From: JBBIRW01 sp037441565
GTDB lineage: Bacteria > Desulfobacterota > JBBIRW01
Direction of reading: 5' to 3'
Assembly: GCA_037441565.1 (NCBI GenBank)
Contig: JBBIRW010000001.1
Span: forward strand, 302,375-366,374
DNA: 64,000 nt
The notes beneath the pieces are model-generated. The model saw nothing but the letters and a program-made list of their open reading frames with translations, searched no databases and was not told the origin of the DNA. The first letter of the stretch is position 1. Each line of letters opens with the position of its first letter. Below, one piece after another: positions 45,301 to 53,136 of this stretch. The translations under genes and the position numbers were made by a program.

Positions 45301-45453
45301 GCAAGTCTTGGTAATGCTGTACCTATACTTTCTGATTCAGCCAAAATTGATGAATTACTTGCCCTATTTGATAAAGCACATAAGGAATATCTTGTTGAGA
45401 AATTTATTAATATAATCTTTGAAATGGTGGAAAATGAAAGGAGGATGAGTTAA
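42385..45453 (+). CDS. ppsA: Phosphoenolpyruvate synthase, with C-terminal extension
   Basis: A 1022-residue protein converting pyruvate and ATP to PEP, AMP and phosphate. GGKNASLGEM opens the ATP-grasp domain, GGRTCHAAIISRELGIPCIIGT (about 431-452) carries the phosphohistidine, and EIPSNVILASEFSKHFDGFSIGTNDLTQL with GICGQAPSD ends the PEP-binding barrel near residue 850. Known PpsA proteins are about 790-800 residues. This one has an extra segment around 555-610 and about 165 residues after the barrel that I do not recognise. It has its own terminator. Together with the malic enzyme it can run gluconeogenesis. Confidence 0.92.
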   Translation: MAKRKSQRFILWLDEVGMEDLELVGGKNASLGEMMRNLGKKGVLIPWGFATTSYAYRYFLNETGIQDRIKEILSDVDPHDMEDLSSKGKMVRDLIIKTDMPKKLEEEIVKAYRRMCERYGSKDIDVAVRSSATAEDIPEASFAGIQDTYLNIRGEYNVVDACKRCYASLFNNRAISYRIDKGFDHFSVSLSVCVQKMVRSDMACAGVAFSIDTESGFRDVVYITGSYGLGEMVVQGQVNPDEFYVHKPTLKKGFRPIISKKLGDKQFKLIYSDDAEHTTKRVQVFKDEREKFILDDNEILELARWVCIIEDYYKRPMDVEWAKDGDGINVGTGKIFVVQARPETVKAHEVEVETYILDREVEEEDILLRGMPVGTKIGKGRVNVIDSAKRIGEFKLGEVLVTDMTDPDWEPIMKMASAIITNRGGRTCHAAIISRELGIPCIIGTERATEVLKTGMEVTVDCSTGVGRVLKGILPFHIDRMAVDEIPDPKTDIMMNAGIPEQAFHQARFPNDGVGLARKEFIINSYIGIHPLALLDYEKLKEKVRQYELQSSEEKDKAELGVEIIDEYVAKREKESEIEEIKKIIELIDERTKGYINKDDFFVDELARGIGCIAAAFYREERGKVKGDVIVRFSDFKTNEYANLIGGKFYEPKESNPMIGWRGASRYYHQLYERAFALECKAIKKVRDEMGLINVKVMVPFCRTVEEGKRVIETMKKYGLIQGENGLEIYVMAEIPSNVILASEFSKHFDGFSIGTNDLTQLALGLDRDSELVQYLYDERNDAVRILLDDLIKKAHAHKPKRKVGICGQAPSDFPSIASFLVEVGIDSMSLNTDTIVNTRILVYFAEIAKKEKKRLVYVEDGGERGPQKVKMGVDASWLREKAGKWVDKNVRKAISLNNNDKAICATLLNHLSKPTWIDYPGGERVALCWKVEDVDLKALEGPRIKFVDIRAAGSLTVSALLRNSKMWINQQASLGNAVPILSDSAKIDELLALFDKAHKEYLVEKFINIIFEMVENERRMS

Positions 45454-45480
45454 AAAGGGAGGTTTCAATTTTGAAAAATT

Positions 45481-45524
45481 ATAAAAATAAAAAAGGAGGG
45501 TCTTCCCTCCTTTTTTATTTTTAT
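45481..45524 (+). terminator. Intrinsic terminator after ppsA
   Basis: A perfect 20-bp stem (5' arm 45481-45500, ending AAAAAAGGAGGG) around the tetraloop TCTT with the 3' arm CCCTCCTTTTTTATTTTTAT. The GC core GGAGGG/CCCTCC is followed by a T-rich tract. It is symmetric enough to stop transcription from either side, and separates ppsA from the pafA promoter. Confidence 0.92.
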
Positions 45525-45556
45525 CAATAATATCGCGGATTTATACCAAAATTTAA

Positions 45557-45572
45557 TGGCACAATTTATGCA
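45557..45572 (+). promoter_or_regulatory. Sigma-54-type promoter before pafA
   Basis: TGGCAC-AATTT-ATGCA has a perfect -24 half and GC at -12, with GG (45558-45559) and GC (45570-45571) 12 nt apart; only the first T of the -12 box is A. The expected start is about 45583, 12 nt before the ATG at 45595. It lies after the ppsA terminator, so pafA would be independently controlled. Confidence 0.6.
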
Positions 45573-45594
45573 TTTTTAATTAGTGGGTTTCATC

Positions 45595-47004
45595 ATGCAT
45601 GCAAAAAGGATCTATGGCTTAGAGACGGAATTTGCAATCTATTATGTCAGTCCCTTCTCTTCTCCTGCAGGAAAGAGGGCGCTTTTTAGTGAATATCTCA
45701 TAAAGGCTCTTTTTGAAACCCTTTGCCCCAATGAAACTATCTATAACCTATTCCTCGAAAATGGAGGAAGGCTTTATCAGGACACGGGCTGCCATCCAGA
45801 ATATGCCACACCCGAGTGTTCAACTGTAAGGGATGCAGTTCTCTATGATGTGGCAGGAGAAAGGATTTTGAACAATATTGCCCAGAAGGTTCAGGAATCT
45901 TTTGAAAAAGAAGGCTTAATAGGTAAATTCCAGATATTTAAAAATAATACTGACTCAATAGGAAATACATACGGATGCCATGAAAATTATCTGATAAGAC
46001 AGGATGTTAATTTCTCATATCTGGCAGAGAAAATTATACCATTCCTAATTACGAGAACTTTGTTTACTGGAGCAGGAAAGCTCCACATGAATGGAGGCAA
46101 TGTGAGATTTAAAATCTCTCAGAGAGCGGATTTTATTGAAAAAGTCTTCTCTGGATCTACAACGGGGGACAGACCCATTATAAATACGCGAGAAGAACCG
46201 CTTTCTGATCCCCTTCTTTACAGAAGGCTCCATATAGTTCTTAGTGATTCCAATATGTCTCCCTTTACAACATATATAAAACTGGGAACAATGGGGATTG
46301 TTTTAGATATGGTAGAGAATGAATATCTTAAAAGGAAGATTGAAATAAAGAATCCATTGAAAGCGCTACGGGATATAAACAATGATCTGACATGCAAGGT
46401 TAAGGTTGAAATGAGTGATGGTAGATATTATACGCCCCTTGAGATACAGGAGATATATATTGAATATGCGGAAAAATTCTATAATCATAAAGGATTAGAT
46501 CAGGAATCTAAAGAAATACTTGAAGCTTGGAAGAAGCTAATTGAAACGCTCAAGGACGATCCCATGGGAGTCGCAGATAGGATTGACTGGGCAATAAAAC
46601 TTAATCTGATCGAGAAATATAAGAAAAATAGAATGACTGGCAATGGGTTCAGACTACAACAACTCGACATATCCTATCATAATATAGATCCGGATACCGG
46701 GATCTATCACATGCTTGAAGGTGCTGACCTCGTAATAAAATTTTTCAGCGATAGGGAAATTGAAAGGGCAATGTATGAGCCGCCACAAGACACAAGGGCC
46801 CGCGTAAGGGGAGAGATTCTAAAATATCTCAAAAAAAAGGGGCTTGTTTCTGCAATAGACTGGTCAAGTGTAAATCTTGAAAAGATCGGGGCAGGAAAGA
46901 TTATCATGAACGATCCATTTGACAACTCGCTCGATAAATTTGTGCAGGTAAAAACAAAGATCGATGAGTTAGAGAATGGTTCCATCCATCATATTGCTTT
47001 CTGA
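45595..47004 (+). CDS. pafA: Pup--protein ligase-like (PafA family), orphan
   Basis: A 469-residue carboxylate-amine ligase of the PafA/Dop family. GLETEFAIYY holds the metal-binding Glu, RLYQDTGCHPEYATPEC has the catalytic-base Asp position, and KNNTDSIGNTYGCHENYL, RPIINTREEPL and DSNMSPFTTYIKLGTMG follow in order. Wording around these motifs is closer to PafA than Dop, and the Dop loop insertion is absent. PafA attaches Pup, or the Pup-like UBact in some Gram-negative phyla, to lysines. No Pup, Dop, Mpa/ARC or proteasome gene lies in this window. ATG 45595 is preferred over GTG 45583, which would then act as RBS region (GTGGG). Confidence 0.87.
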   Translation: MHAKRIYGLETEFAIYYVSPFSSPAGKRALFSEYLIKALFETLCPNETIYNLFLENGGRLYQDTGCHPEYATPECSTVRDAVLYDVAGERILNNIAQKVQESFEKEGLIGKFQIFKNNTDSIGNTYGCHENYLIRQDVNFSYLAEKIIPFLITRTLFTGAGKLHMNGGNVRFKISQRADFIEKVFSGSTTGDRPIINTREEPLSDPLLYRRLHIVLSDSNMSPFTTYIKLGTMGIVLDMVENEYLKRKIEIKNPLKALRDINNDLTCKVKVEMSDGRYYTPLEIQEIYIEYAEKFYNHKGLDQESKEILEAWKKLIETLKDDPMGVADRIDWAIKLNLIEKYKKNRMTGNGFRLQQLDISYHNIDPDTGIYHMLEGADLVIKFFSDREIERAMYEPPQDTRARVRGEILKYLKKKGLVSAIDWSSVNLEKIGAGKIIMNDPFDNSLDKFVQVKTKIDELENGSIHHIAF

Positions 47005-47024
47005 GTGATTGATATTGAATCGAG

Positions 47025-47049
47025 TTTTCATTTTAAATTAAAATGAAAA
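47025..47049 (+). repeat. AT-rich perfect inverted repeat after pafA
   Basis: TTTTCATTTTA - AAT - TAAAATGAAAA, an 11-bp perfect inverted repeat, fills most of the 66-bp gap between pafA and the response regulator. It may be a weak terminator or a protein-binding palindrome; with no GC core a terminator role is doubtful. Confidence 0.6.
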
Positions 47050-47070
47050 AACAAAAATAGAAAATGCACA

Positions 47071-48150
47071 ATGGAAAGAATATTAGTTGTTGATGATGAA
47101 TCAACCATAAGATATCTAATAAGTGAGTACCTCAGAAATTCAGGTTATCATATATTTGAGGCATCAAATGCTGAGGAAGCCCTGAGGATTATTCAGGATA
47201 TTGATTTAGAGCTTGTAATCTCAGATATAAGAATGCCCGGAAAGGACGGACTCTGGCTATTTAAGAAGATAAGGGAACTCAATGAGGATTTATCGGTTAT
47301 AATGCTCACAGCCCTTGATGATACGAAACTTGCAGTGGAATGCCTCAAAATGGGTGCATACGACTATCTGGTAAAGCCATTCAATCCCGAAGAGCTGCAG
47401 ATTTCAGTAAAAGGAGCCCTTGAAAAAAGGAGGCTTATACTTGAAAATCGCGAGTATCAGAAGTACCTTGAGCAAAAGGTAAGGGAGAGAACAGCTGAGC
47501 TGGAGAACGCCTATCAGCTGACACTTATGAGCCTGGTCAATGCACTTGATGTGAAAGAGGAGAGCACTGGAAATCACTCATGGAGGGTTGCATTTTATGC
47601 AGAGGTCGTTGCAGAAAAGATGGGGATCGCACAGGATGAGGTAGCTGATATATGGCGCGGTTCCCTCCTTCATGATTTAGGGAAGATAGGTATACCCGAT
47701 AGCATACTCCTGAAAAAAGGACCGCTTAGTGAGGAAGAGTGGCTTATTATAAAAAAGCATCCTGTCATTGGGTATAATCTTATTAAAGACATAAAGCCAC
47801 TTAATAATGCAGCACAGATAGTCCTCTCGCACCATGAAAGATTCGATGGAAGAGGTTATCCGAATTGTCTAAAGGAAAATCAGATTCCCCTGGGAGCAAG
47901 GATATTCTCTGTTGTCGATGCATTTGATTCTATTACATCAAACAGGCCTTACCGCCAGCCAAGATCATATCGCTTTGCTATTGAGGAAATTATGAAACAC
48001 AGAGAGAAACAGTTTGACCCGGAAGTTGTTGATGTATTTCTCAGCATAGATGAAAAGGTATGGACTCGGATAAGGGATTCAATTGAAGTAAAGATAGAGA
48101 ATAAATCTGATGTCCTTGCGCTTATCAGAAAAAAACCATTTCGGGTATAA
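47071..48150 (+). CDS. Response regulator with HD-GYP domain
   Basis: A 359-residue protein. Residues 1-118 are a receiver domain (VVDDESTIR, phospho-acceptor Asp in LVISDIRMPGKDG, Lys in YLVKPFNPEEL), then a coiled coil (about 120-150), then an HD-GYP domain with HDLGKIGIPD near 206-215 and HHERFDGRGYP near 254-264. HD-GYP domains with an intact GYP motif usually hydrolyse cyclic di-GMP. The cognate histidine kinase is not adjacent. It may control surface or attachment traits, or a different c-di-GMP output. Confidence 0.93.
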   Translation: MERILVVDDESTIRYLISEYLRNSGYHIFEASNAEEALRIIQDIDLELVISDIRMPGKDGLWLFKKIRELNEDLSVIMLTALDDTKLAVECLKMGAYDYLVKPFNPEELQISVKGALEKRRLILENREYQKYLEQKVRERTAELENAYQLTLMSLVNALDVKEESTGNHSWRVAFYAEVVAEKMGIAQDEVADIWRGSLLHDLGKIGIPDSILLKKGPLSEEEWLIIKKHPVIGYNLIKDIKPLNNAAQIVLSHHERFDGRGYPNCLKENQIPLGARIFSVVDAFDSITSNRPYRQPRSYRFAIEEIMKHREKQFDPEVVDVFLSIDEKVWTRIRDSIEVKIENKSDVLALIRKKPFRV

Positions 48151-48165
48151 AGATTTCTCTGAAAA

Positions 48166-48933
48166 ATGTCCACAAGAATATTTTATTTTTACATAATAGC
48201 AATTCCCGCATTATTGATATTCTTCTACGGCCTCATTTTAAGATTCAGAAGGATACTTTCGGGAAGTATTGACGGAACGGAGAACCCTGTAAAAGTCGCA
48301 GATTTCAGAATATTTATCACTGATATAATCTACCTTTTCCTTAATAGAAAAACCATGAAAGCATTTCTTATCGACGTTTTGATCCAGCGTCGCCTTTTTA
48401 AACAAAGCATTCAAAGATGGATGATGAGTGTCTGTTTTGCATGGGGATTTATAGAATTATTTTTCATTGGAAGTCTGGGTGATATGCTTCATGAAAGAGG
48501 AATTATCAGCCTGCCAAAGGATACGCCTATTTTTGCCTTACTCAATGAGATTGGAGGGCTTCTTGTTTTAACAGGAGTCTGCATTGCATTTTATAGAAGG
48601 CTTTTTAAAAAACCAAATGAATTGATAACAGAAGAAGAAGATATACTGATTGTGTCATGGATTGCTCTTATCACATTAAGTGGTTTTTTTGTTGAAGCTA
48701 TAAGATTGATAATACAGAATGTTCCTGATTACATTGCAATTTACTCTTTTATCGGCTACGGTCTTTCACTGATTTTAAAAAAATTTCAGATAGATTGGAA
48801 ACAGCTTGATAATATCATGTGGTATTTCCATGCGATTTTATCTATCGGTCTTGTTGCTGCTATACCCTTTACCAAACTGTTTCATATTTTTTCCTCATCA
48901 TTAAACCTGATGTTAGAGGCAAAAGAAGAATAA
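48166..48933 (+). CDS. Membrane cytochrome-b-like subunit (NarI/DsrM/HdrE-like)
   Basis: A 255-residue membrane protein with about six hydrophobic segments (around 8-24, 85-103, 122-142, 158-176, 188-203, 222-240). Histidines suitable for heme are few, but the layout and the following HdrD-like gene are typical of quinone-linked membrane partners of HdrD/GlpC-type proteins. The gap to the next gene is 1 nt. It probably links the cytoplasmic Fe-S protein to the menaquinone pool. Heme binding should be treated as unproven. Confidence 0.65.
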   Translation: MSTRIFYFYIIAIPALLIFFYGLILRFRRILSGSIDGTENPVKVADFRIFITDIIYLFLNRKTMKAFLIDVLIQRRLFKQSIQRWMMSVCFAWGFIELFFIGSLGDMLHERGIISLPKDTPIFALLNEIGGLLVLTGVCIAFYRRLFKKPNELITEEEDILIVSWIALITLSGFFVEAIRLIIQNVPDYIAIYSFIGYGLSLILKKFQIDWKQLDNIMWYFHAILSIGLVAAIPFTKLFHIFSSSLNLMLEAKEE

Positions 48934-48934
48934 A

Positions 48935-50128
48935 ATGAGAATAACAGATATAAGGGTTAGAAAGATATTAGAAATGGAAGCCTGCACGAGATGCGGGTTA
49001 TGCTTATCAGTATGTGATTCATTTGGTGCTACGGGAGATGAATCTGTTGCTGTAATGGGAATGATAAAAAGAAGGAAAAGGTTGTCAAGGAGAAGCCTTG
49101 ACATTTTCTCTTTTCTAAAACCTCGAGGTCCTGAAATATCAGAAGAAATCCATAATTTTATGGAGGGTGCATATAGATGCACCCTCTGTGGGAGGTGCAC
49201 CCAGGTTTGTCCTGTTGGAATAAGAACAAGGGATATGGTGGTATATTTGAGAGAGGAACTCGTTAAAAAAGGAAATTTCCCATCAAATATATCAGCTGTT
49301 CTCCTTGCTTTAAAGACACAGCATAACATATTCAATTATCCGAATGAAGAGAGGGTTCTGTGGCTGGACTACATGGATGACGTCCCCGAAAATATAATAA
49401 AAAACAGGGCGAATACAGTCTACTTTGTTGGATGCGTATCTTCCTTCTCACCGGCAGCTCAGGATATTCCCCAGGCTCTATTGAAAATACTAATAGAATC
49501 AGGGGAAGATGTTACCCTTTTGGGTGGTGAAGAATGGTGCTGTGGGTTTCCTTTAATAATAGCAGGTTTTCAGAATGAAGCAGAAGAGCTGATACGACAT
49601 AACACCGATATGGTCAGGAAAATAGGAGCAAAAAGGGTGATTTTTAATTGTCCATCCTGCTTTTATACATGGTCCAAATATTATGATTTAAATGATGTGG
49701 AGCTATTGCATGAAACGCAGTTTTTTGCAGAGCTTTTGCGTGAAGGAAAAATTTCTTTTAAAGGTTTAAATAGAAAAATAACATACCATGATCCATGTGA
49801 TCTCGGCAGAGGGATGGGTGTGTTCGAAGAGCCCAGGATGGTTTTAAAAAGTATTCCCGACGTAGACTTTATAGAGTTATCGAAAAATAGAGAAAGCGGC
49901 TTCTGCTGTGGCGGAGGAGGAGATGTTGAAATTGTTGATAGATCAATAGTTGAAAAGATAAACTTTCATCTTATAGAAGAGATTAAAAAGACCGGTGCCC
50001 AGATTGTTGTTTCAGCATGTCCACAGTGTAAGAGAACAACAAAAAGCGGAATTAAAACAAAAGGCGAAAAAATCGTTCAGATGGATATATCAGAAATCAT
50101 TGTGAATTATGCAAATATAAAAAGATAA
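48935..50128 (+). CDS. HdrD-like iron-sulfur protein with two CCG domains
   Basis: A 397-residue cytoplasmic protein. Two ferredoxin motifs open it (CTRCGLCLSVC near 13-23; CTLCGRCTQVCPVG near 82-95), followed by two CCG (cysteine-rich) domains, WCCGFPL and FCCGGGGDVE with SACPQCKRTT. This is the HdrD/GlpC/lactate-utilisation Fe-S layout. With the preceding membrane protein it probably forms a membrane-bound electron-transfer complex oxidising or reducing a thiol/disulfide or organic acid. It overlaps queG by 1 nt. Confidence 0.82.
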   Translation: MRITDIRVRKILEMEACTRCGLCLSVCDSFGATGDESVAVMGMIKRRKRLSRRSLDIFSFLKPRGPEISEEIHNFMEGAYRCTLCGRCTQVCPVGIRTRDMVVYLREELVKKGNFPSNISAVLLALKTQHNIFNYPNEERVLWLDYMDDVPENIIKNRANTVYFVGCVSSFSPAAQDIPQALLKILIESGEDVTLLGGEEWCCGFPLIIAGFQNEAEELIRHNTDMVRKIGAKRVIFNCPSCFYTWSKYYDLNDVELLHETQFFAELLREGKISFKGLNRKITYHDPCDLGRGMGVFEEPRMVLKSIPDVDFIELSKNRESGFCCGGGGDVEIVDRSIVEKINFHLIEEIKKTGAQIVVSACPQCKRTTKSGIKTKGEKIVQMDISEIIVNYANIKR

Positions 50129-51267
50129 TGATTCATTTGAGAAAAATATCCAGCGATATTGTAGTAGAATACGCAATGGAAATTGGATTTAACCTCGTAG
50201 GTTTCACTCATTTTGTAGCATCAAAAAGATCAAGCCTTTTAAAAGATTGGTTATCATGGAATTGTCATGGCTCAATGAAATATCTTGAGAGATCACTTTC
50301 CGTCTGGGAGAATCCACATAGCTTCTTTCCAGAAGGGAAAGTAGTAATATCACTTGCTGTTAATTACTATAATAGTAACTATGATGAATTAGTCTCTGAA
50401 ATAAAGGAACCTTTTGCAAAAATATCAAGATATGCATCATCAATTGACTATCATCTGATCCTGAGGGATATGACAGAGAAGCTTGTATCATTTATTAAAA
50501 AAGAAAGCGGCTCGGATATGCAATACAGGATATGTGTTGACACCTGTCCCATACCTGAAAAGGAATTCGCATTTAATGCTGGGGTGGGATGGATGGGAAA
50601 AAATACATGTATAATATCTCCTTCCTTCGGTTCATGGATCTTCCTTTCGGAGCTAATCATTGATATGGAATTTGGTCAAGGAAAACCCATTCAGAAAAAC
50701 TGCAAAGATTGCACAAAATGTATTGAGGCATGTCCCACAAATGCCATAACTAATGAGGGATATCTTGATGCAGCAAGATGCATCTCATTTCTTACTATAG
50801 AGAACAGGGGAGCAATTCCAATCGAACTCAGGGAATCAATGGGTAATATGCTATTCGGGTGTGATATATGCCAGGAGGTCTGCCCTGATAATAAGAGAAT
50901 AGAAACGCATATTGATGCATTTCGAGGTGGGGGGTTTCCCGTTCTTAACCTTGAGCAAATATTTTCTATCGATAAAAAAAGATTTATTGAAAAATATAAA
51001 GGAACATCCATCATCAGGGCTGGAAGAAAGGGGTTGTTGAGGAATGCAGCGGTTGTTATGGGAAATAGCAGGAACCCCATGTTCCTTGAACAGCTTTCAA
51101 TGGGAATAGTAGATGATGATCCTGTTATCAGATCACACGCCGCATGGGCAATAGGAAAAATAGGGGGTGGTAAGGCAAAAGACATACTGAATGCTGCTCT
51201 TAAGAGGGAGTTGAACCCATATGTGAGGAATGAAATAAGCCATGCACTTGAATATATAGCCCATTAA
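50128..51267 (+). CDS. queG: Epoxyqueuosine reductase
   Basis: A 379-residue B12- and [4Fe-4S]-dependent enzyme for the last step of queuosine tRNA modification. Visible are HGSMKYLERS, the Asp/Cys-rich RICVDTCPIPEKEFAFNAGVGWMGKNTCIISP, the clusters CKDCTKCIEACPTNAI and CDICQEVCPDNK, and a HEAT-like C-terminus (AWAIGKIGGGKAKDIL). Another queuosine gene, queC, lies 4 kb downstream on the other strand. It lies inside a redox-gene run, so the neighbours are not otherwise functionally tied to it. Confidence 0.93.
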   Translation: MIHLRKISSDIVVEYAMEIGFNLVGFTHFVASKRSSLLKDWLSWNCHGSMKYLERSLSVWENPHSFFPEGKVVISLAVNYYNSNYDELVSEIKEPFAKISRYASSIDYHLILRDMTEKLVSFIKKESGSDMQYRICVDTCPIPEKEFAFNAGVGWMGKNTCIISPSFGSWIFLSELIIDMEFGQGKPIQKNCKDCTKCIEACPTNAITNEGYLDAARCISFLTIENRGAIPIELRESMGNMLFGCDICQEVCPDNKRIETHIDAFRGGGFPVLNLEQIFSIDKKRFIEKYKGTSIIRAGRKGLLRNAAVVMGNSRNPMFLEQLSMGIVDDDPVIRSHAAWAIGKIGGGKAKDILNAALKRELNPYVRNEISHALEYIAH

Positions 51268-51273
51268 GGCCAG

Positions 51274-52542
51274 ATGGGAGAACTGATACTTACAAAAAGA
51301 TTTAATATTAATGATGCCAACAAAATTGATGTTTATCTACAGACAGGGGGTTACCATGCAGCAAGAAAGGCACTTCTCGAAATGTCCCCTCAAGATGTTA
51401 TCGACGAGGTAAAAAAATCAAATCTCAGGGGAAGGGGAGGTGCAGGATTTCCAACAGGTGTTAAATGGGGATTCATACCAAAAGGAAAGGAGGTAGAGAA
51501 ATACCTCTGCGTGAATGGTGATGAAGGTGAGCCTGGTGCATTTAAAGATAGATATCTGATGGAACGGGACCCTCATCTATTGATAGAAGGAATAATAATA
51601 GCGAGCTATGCAATCGGTGCAAATCTTTCATTTATCTACGTAAGAGGTGAGTTTGTTGAAGCAATCAGTAAACTCCAAAGCGCTGTGGATGAGGTCTACA
51701 GATACGGATTTCTCGGGAAAGACATTATGGATTCTGGATTTAACCTTGATATAGTGATACACAGGGGTGCTGGCGCATACATCTGTGGTGAAGAGACAGC
51801 CTTAATTGAATCACTGGAAGGTAAAAGGGGGTATCCAAGGTTGAAACCGCCATTTCCTGCAACTAAGGGACTTTATGACTGTCCAACAGTGGTAAATAAT
51901 GTGGAAACGATCGCATGTATCCCATCAATTATAGATCATGGAGGAGAATGGTTCGCATCCCTTGGTTGTGAAAAGAATGGTGGAACAAAACTTTATGGTC
52001 TTAGCGGACATATAAAGAGGCCTGGCATTTATGAGCTTCCTATGGGAATAAATCTCAGGGAGCTTATCTATAAATATGGAATGGGACTAAGGGATGGAAG
52101 TCAATTAAAAGCAGTTATCCCTGGCGGCTCCTCAACCCCTGTTCTTAGAGCTGATGAAATCGATGTCAGGATGGACTTTGATTCTATGGCAAAAGCTGGT
52201 TTGATGCTTGGAACCGGATGTGCAATTGTTATTGATCAAAAAACATGTATGGTGAGGTTGCTCCTTATAATATCACGATTCTATGCACATGAATCATGTG
52301 GCCAATGTACTCCATGTCGTGAAGGAACCGGATGGATTTATAAAATTATCAAAAGGATTGAAGAAGGGAAGGGTAGTGAGGAAGACCTTCAGACCCTTTT
52401 CGATATCACTGATAACATGCTTGGAAAGACGATATGTCCTCTTGCTGATGCAGCAGTCTTTCCTGTCAGGAGTTTCATCTCAAAATTTGGAGATGAGTTT
52501 GAGGAGCACATAAGAAGGAAGGGTTGCTATTGTCCGCGTTAA
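51274..52542 (+). CDS. nuoF: NADH dehydrogenase subunit F-like (NuoF) protein
   Basis: A 422-residue NADH-, FMN- and [4Fe-4S]-binding subunit. GRGGAGFPTGVKWGFIP is the FMN/NADH site, NGDEGEPGAFKDRYLMERDPH follows, and ESCGQCTPCREGTGW with the cysteine in GKTICPLADAA supply cluster N3. No NuoE or NuoG flanks it. It may be part of a dispersed complex I or a NADH-donor unit for another complex such as the nearby HdrD or NuoB proteins. Confidence 0.92.
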   Translation: MGELILTKRFNINDANKIDVYLQTGGYHAARKALLEMSPQDVIDEVKKSNLRGRGGAGFPTGVKWGFIPKGKEVEKYLCVNGDEGEPGAFKDRYLMERDPHLLIEGIIIASYAIGANLSFIYVRGEFVEAISKLQSAVDEVYRYGFLGKDIMDSGFNLDIVIHRGAGAYICGEETALIESLEGKRGYPRLKPPFPATKGLYDCPTVVNNVETIACIPSIIDHGGEWFASLGCEKNGGTKLYGLSGHIKRPGIYELPMGINLRELIYKYGMGLRDGSQLKAVIPGGSSTPVLRADEIDVRMDFDSMAKAGLMLGTGCAIVIDQKTCMVRLLLIISRFYAHESCGQCTPCREGTGWIYKIIKRIEEGKGSEEDLQTLFDITDNMLGKTICPLADAAVFPVRSFISKFGDEFEEHIRRKGCYCPR

Positions 52543-53006
52543 AAGCATACCTTGATATCGAAACGTCCTATGATAATGAAATCACCGTTATTGGTGTATT
52601 TATAAAAGGGAAGGGGGTATTTCAACTGATCAAACCCGCCATTACTGCGGATAGACTCCTTGAGTACCTTGATGGTGTTGGAATGATATATACATTCAAC
52701 GGGCTGCGATTTGATATACCATTAATCAGGCAAAGTCTGGGGATCGATTTAAAAAAGCTTTTCCCCATCGTTGATCTTTATGTGGAATGTAAAAAGAAGA
52801 GGCTCAAGGGAGGGTTGAAAAAGCTTGAGAGGATCTTCGGTATAAGAAGAAAAACTGAGGGATTATCAGGTTTTGATGCCATGAGATTGTGGGATAACTA
52901 TAAAAAGTTCAACGATCTGAAATCACTCTTTCTACTGCTGCGGTATAATGAAGAGGACATATTAAACCTGGCTGAACTTGAGTATTTTTACCAGACCTTG
53001 ACCTGA
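52530..53006 (+). CDS. RNase H-like exonuclease domain protein (YprB type)
   Basis: A 158-residue protein of the RNase H-like (YprB, PF13482-type) fold. The N-terminal YLDIETS is the first acidic motif, FNGLRFDIPLI is the second and YNEEDILNLAELE the third, i.e. a DEDD-like set. Family members are predicted nucleases with unknown substrate. The TTG at 52530 is favoured because AAGGAAGGG lies just upstream; an in-frame TTG at 52524 is possible. It overlaps nuoF by 13 nt. Confidence 0.75.
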   Translation: MSALKAYLDIETSYDNEITVIGVFIKGKGVFQLIKPAITADRLLEYLDGVGMIYTFNGLRFDIPLIRQSLGIDLKKLFPIVDLYVECKKKRLKGGLKKLERIFGIRRKTEGLSGFDAMRLWDNYKKFNDLKSLFLLLRYNEEDILNLAELEYFYQTLT

Positions 53007-53097
53007 CATACCGTTTCCTTTTGAAAGAACTTCCATTTTTGAAACACCATACTATATAGAAAATATGCATTTTTCACTAAAAAATTTAAAGATTAAA

Positions 53098-53113
53098 TGG
53101 CATATATATTGCG
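53098..53113 (+). promoter_or_regulatory. Sigma-54-type promoter before the ferritin-like gene
   Basis: TGGCAT-ATATA-TTGCG places GG (53099-53100) and GC (53111-53112) 12 nt apart and matches the -24/-12 consensus except the last base of -12. Expected start is about 53124, 13 nt before the ATG at 53137. It lies in a 130-bp gap that otherwise shows nothing. Confidence 0.6.
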
Positions 53114-53136
53114 TCTCCATATGACTGAGATCTATC

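Noticed and set aside
45595..47004. Dop (depupylase/deamidase) instead of PafA
   Set aside because: The long Dop-loop after the first strand is missing and the motif wording (KNNTDSxGNxYGCHENYL, DSNMSxxTT, DPF near the C-terminus) follows PafA.
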